Shown here: positions 1 through 9,087 of the stretch, piece by piece
Position numbering within the stretch: position 1 is the first letter of the stretch
Layout of the letters: each line of letters opens with the position of its first letter
NCBI RefSeq assembly: GCF_000711235.1
Contig: NZ_JOMI01000009.1
Coordinates: forward strand, 1-64,000
DNA length: 64,000 nt
Source of the DNA: Prevotella sp. 10(H)
GTDB lineage: Bacteria; Bacteroidota; Bacteroidia; Bacteroidales; Dysgonomonadaceae
Reading direction: 5' to 3'
Position numbers and translations under genes: made by a program
Notes under the pieces: model-generated
Database searches by the model: none
Seen by the model: only the letters and a program-made list of their open reading frames with translations
What the model was told of the DNA's origin: nothing

Positions 1-419
1 TTAAAATTAAATCTTTTATAATATCGTTTATCATCTGCTTGATGTGCAGTATTACTTTTAGGAATCTCAACCACATAAATAACCCTATTAGATTCATCGA
101 CATTAATAGGAGTTATCTTGATTCCATCAATTCGTGGTCTAACCTTTCCTTGTATTATCTGTTCTAACCATTCTTTCGATATAGTATTTCTGTCAATAGG
201 GTCAATGGTACTTGGTAAATGTCTATTAACCTCATCTTCCTTTAATCCATAGATAATGACTCCACCGTCAGAATTGGCAAATGCAGACACATCTTTTGAA
301 ATCTCAGCTGTCTTCTTATCATCTCTTTGCAAAGATGCTGCTGCCTTATAATCTAAATTAAGATTTTCTTCTATTTTATTATTAATAAGGCTATTAATAT
401 ACTCCAAATTCAACTCCAT
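1..419 (-). CDS. AlbA_2 (Schlafen-type) DNA-binding domain protein, 3' end outside window
   Basis: Reading leftwards from the ATG at 419-417, an open frame runs without a stop to the window edge, giving about 139 visible residues. The visible part fits an AlbA_2 domain: the N-terminal 'LDYKAAAS' segment, 'SAFANSDGGVIIYGL' at about residues 47-61, and 'RYYKRFNF' at the very edge, the characteristic final strand of this domain. Family members often continue into an ATPase-like or winged-helix C-terminal part and are annotated as ATP-binding or HTH regulators; that part is not visible here. AlbA_2 proteins occur both as transcription regulators and in defence loci; nothing visible decides between these. 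The gene is separated from the locus to its right by a small independent transcription unit. Confidence 0.75.
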   Translation of the reverse strand, partial: MELNLEYINSLINNKIEENLNLDYKAAASLQRDDKKTAEISKDVSAFANSDGGVIIYGLKEDEVNRHLPSTIDPIDRNTISKEWLEQIIQGKVRPRIDGIKITPINVDESNRVIYVVEIPKSNTAHQADDKRYYKRFNF

Positions 420-496
420 TTCATATTCTTACTTTAGTAACTTCTAATAAACATAAAGATAGCGATTTTTAACATTCAGAATAATCTAAAATGAAT

Positions 497-504
497 TATA
501 TTTG
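497..504 (+). promoter_or_regulatory. Bacteroidota -7 box (TATATTTG) for the 29-codon unit
   Basis: TATATTTG matches the Bacteroidota sigma -7 consensus TAnnTTTG exactly. It lies 35 bases upstream of the ATG at 540. The -33 element is weak: only a T-rich stretch near 465-470. Start of transcription is inferred at about 510. Confidence 0.45.
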
Positions 505-539
505 CTTTGTTGAAATAACTAAAAGAAAAGTATAAAAAC

Positions 540-629
540 ATGAATCGTCCCCTAAAAATGAACCCCATGAATGAAAAGCATATGTATGTATTTAGTAATC
601 AATATATAGCTACTATCGAGTGGGAGTAA
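540..629 (+). CDS. Small ORF of 29 codons in its own promoter-terminator unit
   Basis: ATG at 540 to TAA at 627-629 encodes 29 residues, beginning MNRPLKMNPMNEKHMY and ending in YIATIEWE. I recognise no family, and it has no signal peptide or membrane segment. The case for it is the context: an exact -7 box 35 bases upstream, an A-rich leader of the kind common before Bacteroidota starts, and an intrinsic terminator about 20 bases after the stop, with no other gene in the interval. It could equally be a non-coding RNA of about 170 nt with an accidental ORF. Nothing links it firmly to the AlbA_2 gene or to the GH31 gene. Confidence 0.3.
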   Translation: MNRPLKMNPMNEKHMYVFSNQYIATIEWE

Positions 630-650
630 ATTAAAGAAAATACATATTTA

Positions 651-684
651 AAAGTGTCCGTTATATTTTAACGGGCACTTTTTA
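651..684 (+). terminator. Intrinsic terminator
   Basis: A 13-bp stem (AAAGTGTCCGTTA at 651-663 with TAACGGGCACTTT at 669-681, one G-U pair) with a 5-base loop is followed by a T-rich run. It ends the small unit that begins near 510 and insulates the GH31 gene. Confidence 0.75.
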
Positions 685-753
685 TTTTATACTTTGAGTA
701 CATAAAGCGGTTTTAAAATGTCTATTGAATATATAATCTAACTTTAAAGTACA

Positions 754-2343
754 ATGAAAAAGGTCGTTTTATTAGTTCTATTATTCATTTCAATTTTAGA
801 CATATTCGCACAGGAATTCTTTAAAACCGACATCCCTCTCGCACAGGACGAATACTGGTGGGGCGGTGCTGTCGCTTACGGGGCACAGATGCCGTATCTG
901 AAACCTGTGAAAGAATTCAATCTTGCACTGGATAACAATAACAATCAGGTAGTGCCACTATTCTTATCGAATAAAGGACGGTATTTATGGAGTGAAAAGC
1001 CATTCTTTTTCGAAATTACCGATAATACGGTCAAAATAAAGTCAGAATACGAGCAAATAATGATTCAGCAAGGTGGTAGTACACTGCGGGAAGCCTACAT
1101 TACAGCTTGTCAAAAATACTTCCCGCCAACAGGAACTTTACCAGATGAACTTTTTTTCACCATGCCCCAGTATAATACATGGATAGAACTCATGTACAAC
1201 CAAAATCAGGAAGATATACTGAAATATGCACAGTCTGTAATCGATAACAATTTTCCGAGAGGGGTACTTATGATAGACGATAACTGGCAGCAGAATTACG
1301 GAAATTTCGACTTCCGCCCCGATAAGTTCCCCGACCCTAAAGGGATGATAGATAAGCTGCACAATATGGGATTTAAGGTAATACTGTGGATATGTCCTTT
1401 TGTGAGTGCCGACAGCAAAGAATACCGTGAACTTCTTGGAAAAGGATACCTCATAAAGCGTAAAGGTTCGTGGCTTCCGGCAATTATAAACTGGTGGAAC
1501 GGGCAAAGCGCATGCTACGACCTTACTAATCCCGATGCTTTTGACCATTTCACCGGAATACTTAAAAAAATGCAGCAGAAATACGGAGTAGACGGATTTA
1601 AACTCGATGCAGGCGATAATGGCTTTTATAATACCCGGTATCTCGACAGCTATAAAAAAGACGCTACATCGGTAGACCATACATTTGCATGGATGAAAGT
1701 AGGGCTGGAATTCCCGTTCAATGAATACCGCGCAGGCTGGAAAATGGGAGGTCAGCCACTTGTCCAGCGGCTGGGAGACAAGCATTATTCATACAGTGCC
1801 TTGCAATCGCTGATACCGGAAATGATAGCTGCCGGACTACTCGGTTATGCCTATACCTGCCCTGATATGATAGGCGGCGGGCAAATCTCTTCTTTCGTTA
1901 ACCTCGATGAAAAGGACTTTAATCAGAATTTGATAGTACGGTCGGCACAGGTTCATGCCCTGATGCCGATGATGCAGTTTTCGGTAGCGCCGTGGAGGGT
2001 TCTCGATAAAGAACATATGGATATGGTTCGTGAAATGGCCGATCTTCATCAGAAGTTTGGGGGTTATATAATAAATTGTGCCCGGGAGTCGGCAAAAACA
2101 GGCGAACCTATTGTCCGTCACATGGAATACGCATTTCCGAATGAAGGCTTTGCCGAATGTAAAGACCAGTTTATGCTGGGCGACAAATATCTGGTGGCTC
2201 CGGTTATTACAAAAGAAAACAGCCGTACTATAAAACTTCCGAAAGGAAAGTGGCGCGACGATTTGGGAAAAACATATAAAGGCGGTCAAACCATAACAAT
2301 GGATATTCCTCTTAACAGGCTAGTATATTTCGAGAAGCAATAA
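754..2343 (+). CDS. Glycoside hydrolase family 31 (alpha-glycosidase)
   Basis: Secreted or periplasmic glycosidase of 529 residues; residues 1-19 form a signal peptide ending FAQ. Retaining GH31 enzymes use two Asp residues: here the nucleophile fits D285 in 'GFKLDAGD' and the acid/base fits D371 in 'TCPDMIGGG'. The protein is shorter than typical GH31 glucosidases because the N-terminal sandwich is reduced. The 'MIDDNW' and 'FPDPKGMIDKLH' stretches recall the MYORG-like branch, in which an alpha-galactosidase is known, so substrate cannot be fixed from sequence. It faces the GH97 gene convergently at the end of the SusC/D locus and probably releases monosaccharides from imported oligosaccharides. 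TAACTTTA at 739-746, one base off the -7 consensus, lies so close to the ATG that the message may be leaderless. Confidence 0.88.
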   Translation: MKKVVLLVLLFISILDIFAQEFFKTDIPLAQDEYWWGGAVAYGAQMPYLKPVKEFNLALDNNNNQVVPLFLSNKGRYLWSEKPFFFEITDNTVKIKSEYEQIMIQQGGSTLREAYITACQKYFPPTGTLPDELFFTMPQYNTWIELMYNQNQEDILKYAQSVIDNNFPRGVLMIDDNWQQNYGNFDFRPDKFPDPKGMIDKLHNMGFKVILWICPFVSADSKEYRELLGKGYLIKRKGSWLPAIINWWNGQSACYDLTNPDAFDHFTGILKKMQQKYGVDGFKLDAGDNGFYNTRYLDSYKKDATSVDHTFAWMKVGLEFPFNEYRAGWKMGGQPLVQRLGDKHYSYSALQSLIPEMIAAGLLGYAYTCPDMIGGGQISSFVNLDEKDFNQNLIVRSAQVHALMPMMQFSVAPWRVLDKEHMDMVREMADLHQKFGGYIINCARESAKTGEPIVRHMEYAFPNEGFAECKDQFMLGDKYLVAPVITKENSRTIKLPKGKWRDDLGKTYKGGQTITMDIPLNRLVYFEKQ

Positions 2344-2360
2344 TATAGCACCACCACAAG

Positions 2361-2399
2361 AAAAGCGTGTGTTCCTTCCCGGAACACACGCTTGCTTTT
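2361..2399. terminator. Bidirectional terminator between convergent GH31 and GH97
   Basis: A perfect 13-bp stem (2363-2375 with 2381-2393) and a 5-base loop are bordered by an A-run on the left and a T-run on the right, so it can stop transcription from both converging genes. Confidence 0.85.
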
Positions 2400-2446
2400 C
2401 AGACCCATATATACTGCAAAATGCTATAAAAACAGTGATATATTGT

Positions 2447-4444
2447 CTATAGTCTAGTGAATATTATAGCTGCACCACCACTTGTTGCTAACTGCAGATC
2501 AATTGTCTTATCTGAAGTTACTTCTATCTCTTCTATTTCTACAGGATAAGGGTTCGTCTTATATTCAGCGCCCTTACCATCCTTAAATATTTTTGCTTTG
2601 TACTTTGCCCCGCTATCTAGGAATGTAAGTGGTAAGGACAGCTTGCGGCTATCTGCATTGGTAATACTACCGACATACCAGTTTTCACTGTTCCTATCCT
2701 TTCGTGCAATGGTTACATACTCCCCTATTTTTGCATCAGGGACAATCGTTTTGCCCCAGTTGACAGGACATGATGTGATGAATTCAAAAGCTGGATTGTT
2801 CTCATAATTTTCAATCATATCAGAAGCCATTTGTAATGGACTGTAAATAATAACGGATAATGCTAATTGTTTCGCAAGAGTAGTTTGCACACGCGTATTC
2901 GGGAACACAGGATTTGAAAAACTGAATGTACCCGGTGTGAAGTCCATCGGCCCGGCCAAGCCCCGTGTAAACGGAATAATCGTCGTATGATCCGGAGGAT
3001 TGCCACCGTCGGCAGACCATGCATCATATTCCTGTCCCCTGACACCTTCCTGTGTCATCAGGTTTGGCCATGTACGTTGCAGACCGGTAGGCATCACAGG
3101 CTCGTGATTATCGATCATGATGTGATACTTTGCTGCCGTTTCTATTACTTTGCGGTAATGACGCACACCATACTGGCTGCTATGCCTTTCCTTTCCATCG
3201 AGTAAAGGACTGACATATCCCGTCTTGACGGCATTCACCCCGAACCGTTGATAAAAGGCAAAAGCGCTGTCGAGTTGCTTTTCGTAATTCAGTGTAGACC
3301 CGCCTGTTTCATGATGACCCACAAGTTTTACATTCTTCATGGCGGCATATTTTGTAATCTCTTTTATATCGAAATCGGAATATGCTTTCGTAAAACTGAA
3401 TTTATCTCCTTCTTTCGTCCAGTCGTTTTGCCAACCGTCATTCCACCCTTCGACCAATACTCCCGAGAATCCATGCTGCGAAGCGAAGTCTATATATTTT
3501 TTTGCATTAGCTGTAGTTGCACCATGTTTCGGCCCCTGATGCCATGTATATTTTTCCATATGCATTCCCCACCAGATACCGATATACCTTCCGGGCTTTA
3601 TCCATGAAGTATCTTCTATCTTACTTGGCTCATTCAGGTTCAGCATCAGACGCGAGAGGAGTAAATCTCCCGGTTTATCCGCTATGATCAACGTTCTCCA
3701 AGGCGTAACCCCGGGTGCTTTCATCATTACTTTTTCACCTGATGACCATGGGGTGAGATCAGTTTTCAAAACCGATGCTTTACCTACTGGAAGCAGATTC
3801 ATTGCTGCATAATCGGTCAGATTAGCCTCGTGAATACTCAGATACAGGCCGTCCTTTGTTTCCATTGTCAACGGAGTGCTTACAGTATCCAGTTCACTTA
3901 GCGTCATATTCCGGTAAAGGCCTTCATAATAATTTGTATGGTAGGCAGGTATCGACCACGATTTGTGATTACCGGCCAGTGCAAACTCTGTGAGTTCGTC
4001 CATAATGACAAAGTCTTTCAGATTCTCCTGCTCGGGAAATTCATATCTGAAACCCAATCCATCGTCGAAAACACGGAATACAACAGAAAATTTACGTTTC
4101 ATGCCTCCTGCTTCTTCCACGTCTACCGTCATCTGATTATAGTCGTTCTTCACGCTGGCTTCTTCTCCCCAAGGCTGGTTCCATGATTCACTGAAAGATG
4201 TATGCCGGATATCCTTAATGGTAATATTTTTATCGAAATCATTGTCTTTCAATACAAACCCAAGAAAAGACTTATTTAATACAGCTTTCCCGTTTTTGGC
4301 AACCTTATAATAAATCTTCCCGCTCTCGGCGCCTACCATAACGGAAATACTTCCGTCGGGAGATGTGAGCGCAGGGGATTCTTTCTTGCCACATGCAGTC
4401 AGGAAGATAAAGACAATGAGGAATAATTTCAAAAATAGTTTCAT
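2447..4444 (-). CDS. Glycoside hydrolase family 97, inverting (SusB-like) type, lipoprotein
   Basis: 665 residues with a lipoprotein signal ('FLTAC' lipobox near residue 18), so probably tethered to a membrane facing the periplasm. GH97 signatures are the N-terminal sandwich, the barrel segment 'WGMHMEKYTWHQ', 'VEGWNDGW', and 'DNHEP' with E448, the likely base by comparison with SusB. At 'VKTGYV' (T408-G409) the aspartate used as nucleophile by retaining GH97 alpha-galactosidases appears absent, which favours the inverting alpha-glucosidase group. It is the last gene of the SusC/D operon, 142 bases after the SusD gene and separated from it by a strong hairpin. The role is inferred as cleavage of alpha-glucosidic oligosaccharides brought in by SusC/D. 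Confidence 0.92.
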   Translation of the reverse strand: MKLFLKLFLIVFIFLTACGKKESPALTSPDGSISVMVGAESGKIYYKVAKNGKAVLNKSFLGFVLKDNDFDKNITIKDIRHTSFSESWNQPWGEEASVKNDYNQMTVDVEEAGGMKRKFSVVFRVFDDGLGFRYEFPEQENLKDFVIMDELTEFALAGNHKSWSIPAYHTNYYEGLYRNMTLSELDTVSTPLTMETKDGLYLSIHEANLTDYAAMNLLPVGKASVLKTDLTPWSSGEKVMMKAPGVTPWRTLIIADKPGDLLLSRLMLNLNEPSKIEDTSWIKPGRYIGIWWGMHMEKYTWHQGPKHGATTANAKKYIDFASQHGFSGVLVEGWNDGWQNDWTKEGDKFSFTKAYSDFDIKEITKYAAMKNVKLVGHHETGGSTLNYEKQLDSAFAFYQRFGVNAVKTGYVSPLLDGKERHSSQYGVRHYRKVIETAAKYHIMIDNHEPVMPTGLQRTWPNLMTQEGVRGQEYDAWSADGGNPPDHTTIIPFTRGLAGPMDFTPGTFSFSNPVFPNTRVQTTLAKQLALSVIIYSPLQMASDMIENYENNPAFEFITSCPVNWGKTIVPDAKIGEYVTIARKDRNSENWYVGSITNADSRKLSLPLTFLDSGAKYKAKIFKDGKGAEYKTNPYPVEIEEIEVTSDKTIDLQLATSGGAAIIFTRL

Positions 4445-4543
4445 AATTATATTGTAATAGTTATCAGTTCCACTTTACTGATTACTCTGCAAGGAATACA
4501 GAAGAATATCGTCAGGTTTATTAGTATTCGTGCAGCGATTGCA

Positions 4544-4574
4544 ATTCATCCGGTGAAAAAATCACCGGATGAAT
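4544..4574 (-). promoter_or_regulatory. Perfect 13-bp hairpin between the SusD and GH97 genes
   Basis: ATTCATCCGGTGA at 4544-4556 and its exact complement at 4562-4574 flank an AAAAA loop. On the transcribed (minus) strand the hairpin lies 13 bases after the SusD stop codon and is not followed by a T-run, so it looks less like a full terminator than like a 3'-end stabiliser or partial attenuator within the operon. Confidence 0.6.
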
Positions 4575-4586
4575 ATATTCAGTTTA

Positions 4587-6110
4587 TTAATAACCCTTAT
4601 TTTGTTCCAGCCTATTATTTTTTGCAATTTCCTGTGAAGGAATAGGATAGAGAGCTGTATGTTTATCAGCCTCACTCTCTTTACCCCACCATTCTTTAAA
4701 GAACGTACCGAAACGGATATTATCTGTCCTGCGGTGTCCTTCGAATACAAATTCCCTTCTCAGCTCCTCATCTATAAAATTGAGGTCGATTACATCAGGC
4801 GTATCCAGTCCTGCTCTTCTACGCACTTGTTCGATAAACGGACGTGCCGCTCCTGCATTTCCCAGACGGACATTACATTCAGCCTGCATCATAAGCACTT
4901 CCGCATAACGCATCAACACAAGGTCATGATCTCTTTCCCATGCTTCTCCGGCCTTTGCTTCATATTTGATAAGGCGCGCGCCCTCATTTTCTTTAGCATC
5001 CCTTATATTGGAGATATCTTCGGTATATATCAGCGGCTCACCTGTATTAGGCATAATTATAGTAGAGCCTGTCCTCAAATCGATCTGAGGCCCTATCAGC
5101 AAAGATTTGCGGCGTATATCGTTTTCATCGTAAGATGAATACAACTCCGGCTGTGCAGCAATACCGTTTCCGCACCACTGATAATCGCCTGCGGCAGAGA
5201 AAGCATATTTCTGTTCGTAATGGAATGTCATCGAAGCAAGATAATTACCGATTGTACCCTTTTTACCGTCGTAAGGGATGCTGAAGATTATTTCTTTCGA
5301 AAGGTGATTATCGGTTTTGAAACTCGCAAAATAATCCGATTCCAGTTCCAGAGTTCCCGGAATCGACTTTATTTTGCTACATGTAACCAAACAATCATTC
5401 CAGCGAGCCTGCCCGATAAACACTTCAGAGTTCAGGTATAATCTGGCAAGCAACAAATTCGCTGCATCTTTAGTAAAACGCCCGTATGCTTTTTCCGGTA
5501 AATAATCTACGTTATCCAGAAGTTCTTTTTCTACAAATTTATATACCTCGGACCTCGGAGAAGTTCCCGGAGTCTGAGTAACCACATATGATGTATCGAT
5601 AGGCACATTACCGTACCAGTCGAGAAGATTGTAATAGTAATAGGCACGCAGTGCTTTCAGCTCGGCAAAGATAGGTTTGCTCGATTCGGCATCCAGACCC
5701 GATTGCTGTACCTGATATATGATAGCATTGGTAGAAGCGATTCCGCTGTAGGCATATTTCCACAGTGACCACAACTTTTCATTACCTGGTTTCCATGTAT
5801 GTTCATGAATATCAACGTATACTCCACCGTCGTTCCAGTTGTTTCCGGGATTACGGGTAGGGATAACACACTCGTCGGATGCTACGGCATTGGCAAAGAA
5901 TACAAATTCGCAGGTAGGGTAATAGTTAACCCCGTCTGCTGCCCCTCCTCTCAGGGAAGAGTACGCACGTCCTACTATTGTTTCTATTTCAGTGGGTGTT
6001 TTTCCGTAGTCAGAAGATCCTACTTTATCGTAAAGTGTTTCTGACAGGTCGGTACATGCATTTAGCAGCAGTATACCGCCTAATATGGATATTATTGATT
6101 TGATTTTCAT
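4587..6110 (-). CDS. SusD-like (RagB/SusD) outer-membrane glycan-binding lipoprotein
   Basis: 507 residues with a lipoprotein signal peptide ('LLLNAC' near residue 19). SusD proteins sit on the cell surface as the lid of the SusC transporter and bind the target glycan through a TPR-rich fold. Visible family features are 'AELKALRAYYYYNLLDWYGNVPI' in the N-terminal half, 'RYAEVLMMQAECNVRLG' and the C-terminal 'RREFVFEGHRRTDNIRFG' and 'YPIPSQEIAKNNRLEQNKGY', which are near-canonical. It lies 21 bases downstream of the SusC gene, the normal order. Ligand specificity cannot be read directly; the neighbouring GH97/GH31 genes and SusR-like regulator suggest an alpha-glucan or related alpha-linked glycan. 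Confidence 0.96.
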   Translation of the reverse strand: MKIKSIISILGGILLLNACTDLSETLYDKVGSSDYGKTPTEIETIVGRAYSSLRGGAADGVNYYPTCEFVFFANAVASDECVIPTRNPGNNWNDGGVYVDIHEHTWKPGNEKLWSLWKYAYSGIASTNAIIYQVQQSGLDAESSKPIFAELKALRAYYYYNLLDWYGNVPIDTSYVVTQTPGTSPRSEVYKFVEKELLDNVDYLPEKAYGRFTKDAANLLLARLYLNSEVFIGQARWNDCLVTCSKIKSIPGTLELESDYFASFKTDNHLSKEIIFSIPYDGKKGTIGNYLASMTFHYEQKYAFSAAGDYQWCGNGIAAQPELYSSYDENDIRRKSLLIGPQIDLRTGSTIIMPNTGEPLIYTEDISNIRDAKENEGARLIKYEAKAGEAWERDHDLVLMRYAEVLMMQAECNVRLGNAGAARPFIEQVRRRAGLDTPDVIDLNFIDEELRREFVFEGHRRTDNIRFGTFFKEWWGKESEADKHTALYPIPSQEIAKNNRLEQNKGY

Positions 6111-6131
6111 AATCTTAATTTGATTCGTTAG

Positions 6132-9083
6132 TTAAAAGGATAGATTTACACCGAATGAGAATGTTCTGGCTTTCGGATAATAGAAGTTATCGCCGTCTCT
6201 CGCTTCACCGATAGATTTATCTATACCCGGACTTAACAATCCGCTGGAATTTACTTCAGGATCGATTCCCTTATATCCTGTGAGAACAAACAGGTTTTCG
6301 CCCGTAGCATATACCCTGATCTTGCTGAACCATTCATTTTTGATAGGCAGAGTATAACCTAATGTCAGGCTCTGGAGACGGAAAAAGTCGCCTTTCTCAA
6401 TCCAGTAATCGGAGTAAACAGGGTCTTGTTTCACACCTTTATCTACCCATGAGTCCAAAATATTTGCTCCCGGAAGGCGGCCAAGGCTTGCAAGGTTCAT
6501 TGCCTGCGCATTCAGCACCTTTTGTCCGAACATTCCGTAACCGGCCACATTGAGGTCGAAATCGCGGTATGTGAAATCAAATGACAATCCCATTGTGAAT
6601 TTAGGCTGTGCATTTCCTAAGTCCTGTAGAAGGGGAGTCTCTCCGTCTTCGCTCATTTCCAGTATATAATTGCCGCTTTCATCTATTCCCAGACATTTAG
6701 GTCCCCAGAAAGTACCTACTGCATAACCTTCTCTCAATGTTTGCGAGTATACGCCTGTCATTCCGGTCAATCCGTGAAGATTACCTGTTGCAACAGCATC
6801 AGTCTGGTATTTATCATTCGACAACTTTGTTACTTTCTGCTTGTTGTATGCCAGTGTCAGATTTCCGTTCCATGAAAAATCTTTCCGGTTGATGATATTT
6901 GCACCAAAAGAGAATTCTATCCCTTTATTTTCCAGGTCGCCCACGTTTGCCATCATTTCATTATATAGGTACGGCGGCTGAGGAACAGAATATCTGTATA
7001 ATAGATCGGATGTCTTTTTGATATATGCATCTACAGTCACATTAAAACGGTTCAGGAAAGAAATGTCCACACCGATATTAGTCTGCGCTGTTGATTCCCA
7101 TTTCAGGTCGGGATTAGCATTCTGTGTGATACCATAGGACTGTTTCCATGAGCCGTCGCCGGATGTCTGATTGTAGTATGCGCCTCCCGGAATAGTTCCC
7201 ATCAGCGAAAGCGAAGCATATTCACCGATACCATCCTGATTACCTGTTACACCATAGCCCACACGCAGCTTCAAATTATCAAGCCAGCTGCGGCTTCCTT
7301 CCATAAATGCCTCGTCGGAAACTCTCCATGCTACTGATACCGACGGGAATGTTCCCCATTTGTGGTTATCCCCGAAACGTGATGAACCGTCGCGGCGAAG
7401 CGTTCCTGTAAACATATAACGGTTCATCAATACGTAGTTAACACGTCCGAAGAATGAAATCAGCTGAGCCTGACCCTTGTAAGAATATACATCTCCTAAG
7501 CGGGAATCGAATCCTGCGCCGAGATTGTTATATTGGAATGCATCGGTATCGAAGCCTCTTCTTTCCGATCCGAATCCTTCATACATATTTTTCAGATAAG
7601 AGTAACCTGCCATTACATTCATCTTGTGTATATCGTTGAATGTGCGGTCATAAGTCAGATATGTTTCTATCTGCTTATTTTCATAGTCAGCCACAGAACG
7701 TCTGCCATAACCTTTATCTGTCTGTCCGAAGAAAGAATATGACGGCAGGTAATAACGGCCTTGTTGCGAGTTGTATTCGTAAGAAGTATTTGCCACACCT
7801 TTCAATCCGTCAATGATATCGAGTTCTGCTTTCAGGTAACCGAATAGGCGGGTACGTGTCTGATCGTCTTTACGGTTCATCAGTGTTTCCACAGGGTTAT
7901 TACTGTTTGTACCACCTATCTGGGTGTATTCGCCGTTTTGCATTACCGGCAGGGTCGGGTTCTGATTCAACGCCCTGTCATATATCCTTATATCCACCGG
8001 ATTATATTTATCCTTGTTGGCATGCAGGCTGGCTTCTACTTTAAGCCTGTTGTTTAGTCCGTACTGATATGCGGTAAGGCTTCCTGCCAGACGGCTCAAT
8101 GAGCTGGTCTTAATTACCCCTTCCGTATCCATATAGCTTACCGATGCACGGAATCCGCTTTGCTTGGTACCATTCGAGAAAGAAAGATTGTGCGAATGGG
8201 AAACAGCAGTGCGCTGTAGTTCTTTCTGCCAGTCGGTATCACCGCCGTAATCGACTGCACCACCGATATTATTGTCGCGGACGTATGCTCTCCACTGATT
8301 AGCCGACAGCATATCGAGGTTTTTAGCCACTGTGCCGACTGCTACATAACCGTTGTAACTCATCGAGAGGCTTGCATTCTCACGGTTTGTTGTTACGATA
8401 ATAACACCGTTGGCACCCCTCGAACCATAGATAGCGGCCGCAGAAGCATCCTTTAAAACGTCGATGGAAACGATATCCCCGGGTTGTATAGTATTCATAT
8501 CCACTCCCGGTATCCCGTCTACTACGATAAGCGGGCTGTTGCTTGCCGAAAGTGATGTACCGCCACGCAGGCGTATAGATGAGCCTTGTGTAGGGTCGCC
8601 TGTTGCCTGCGATACAGTTAGTCCGGCAATCTTTCCCTGTAGTACCTGTTCGGCAGAGGTGATAACACCTTTTCTCAGGTCGTCGGCTGAAACGGAGCTA
8701 ATCGATCCTGTCAGATCGGATTTGCGCATTGTACCATATCCTATCCCTACGATAGTAACGGCATCCAGAGCAACCATATTTTCCTGCATCTTTATGTCCA
8801 TTACAGCTTCTGCCGGCTCACTCACCGGATTATAACCGACATATGTAAAAGTTATTATTTCTCCCGAAGCCGCTTTCAATGTGAAAGTTCCATCTACGTC
8901 GGTCACAGTCCCGCCTTGTCCCGAAGCCGGCATGATGCTGACTCCGATAAGAGGTTCATTATCTTTATCGACAACAGTTCCTTTCACTGTTATCTGGTCT
9001 TGTGCATATGCTGTACTGATGAAGCAAACAAGTGATACTACAATCAGTAATGCAGATTTAGAAAATCTCTTAAAATTCATCAT
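6132..9083 (-). CDS. SusC-like TonB-dependent outer-membrane transporter
   Basis: 983 residues. A signal peptide (to about residue 28, ending YAQ) precedes a CarboxypepD_reg-like domain ('VKGTVVDKDNEPLIGVSI', about residues 33-110), a TonB-box-like region around 'DAVTIVGIGYG', a plug domain containing the SusC signature 'LRGGTSLSASNSPLIVVDG' and 'DVLKDASAAAIYGSRGANGV', then a 22-strand-type barrel ending in aromatic F ('FSFGVNLSF'). It imports oligosaccharides across the outer membrane using TonB energy, in complex with the SusD protein encoded next. The start has two consecutive ATG codons. It is preceded by only 4 bases after the DUF4961-like gene, so all are one transcript. Confidence 0.97.
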   Translation of the reverse strand: MMNFKRFSKSALLIVVSLVCFISTAYAQDQITVKGTVVDKDNEPLIGVSIMPASGQGGTVTDVDGTFTLKAASGEIITFTYVGYNPVSEPAEAVMDIKMQENMVALDAVTIVGIGYGTMRKSDLTGSISSVSADDLRKGVITSAEQVLQGKIAGLTVSQATGDPTQGSSIRLRGGTSLSASNSPLIVVDGIPGVDMNTIQPGDIVSIDVLKDASAAAIYGSRGANGVIIVTTNRENASLSMSYNGYVAVGTVAKNLDMLSANQWRAYVRDNNIGGAVDYGGDTDWQKELQRTAVSHSHNLSFSNGTKQSGFRASVSYMDTEGVIKTSSLSRLAGSLTAYQYGLNNRLKVEASLHANKDKYNPVDIRIYDRALNQNPTLPVMQNGEYTQIGGTNSNNPVETLMNRKDDQTRTRLFGYLKAELDIIDGLKGVANTSYEYNSQQGRYYLPSYSFFGQTDKGYGRRSVADYENKQIETYLTYDRTFNDIHKMNVMAGYSYLKNMYEGFGSERRGFDTDAFQYNNLGAGFDSRLGDVYSYKGQAQLISFFGRVNYVLMNRYMFTGTLRRDGSSRFGDNHKWGTFPSVSVAWRVSDEAFMEGSRSWLDNLKLRVGYGVTGNQDGIGEYASLSLMGTIPGGAYYNQTSGDGSWKQSYGITQNANPDLKWESTAQTNIGVDISFLNRFNVTVDAYIKKTSDLLYRYSVPQPPYLYNEMMANVGDLENKGIEFSFGANIINRKDFSWNGNLTLAYNKQKVTKLSNDKYQTDAVATGNLHGLTGMTGVYSQTLREGYAVGTFWGPKCLGIDESGNYILEMSEDGETPLLQDLGNAQPKFTMGLSFDFTYRDFDLNVAGYGMFGQKVLNAQAMNLASLGRLPGANILDSWVDKGVKQDPVYSDYWIEKGDFFRLQSLTLGYTLPIKNEWFSKIRVYATGENLFVLTGYKGIDPEVNSSGLLSPGIDKSIGEARDGDNFYYPKARTFSFGVNLSF

Positions 9084-9087
9084 GATA

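Noticed and set aside
1138-1785. Long minus-strand open frame (215 codons) inside the GH31 gene
   Set aside because: It lies antisense to a gene with clear GH31 catalytic motifs, has no recognisable domain and is full of Cys, His and Tyr, as expected from an antisense reading.
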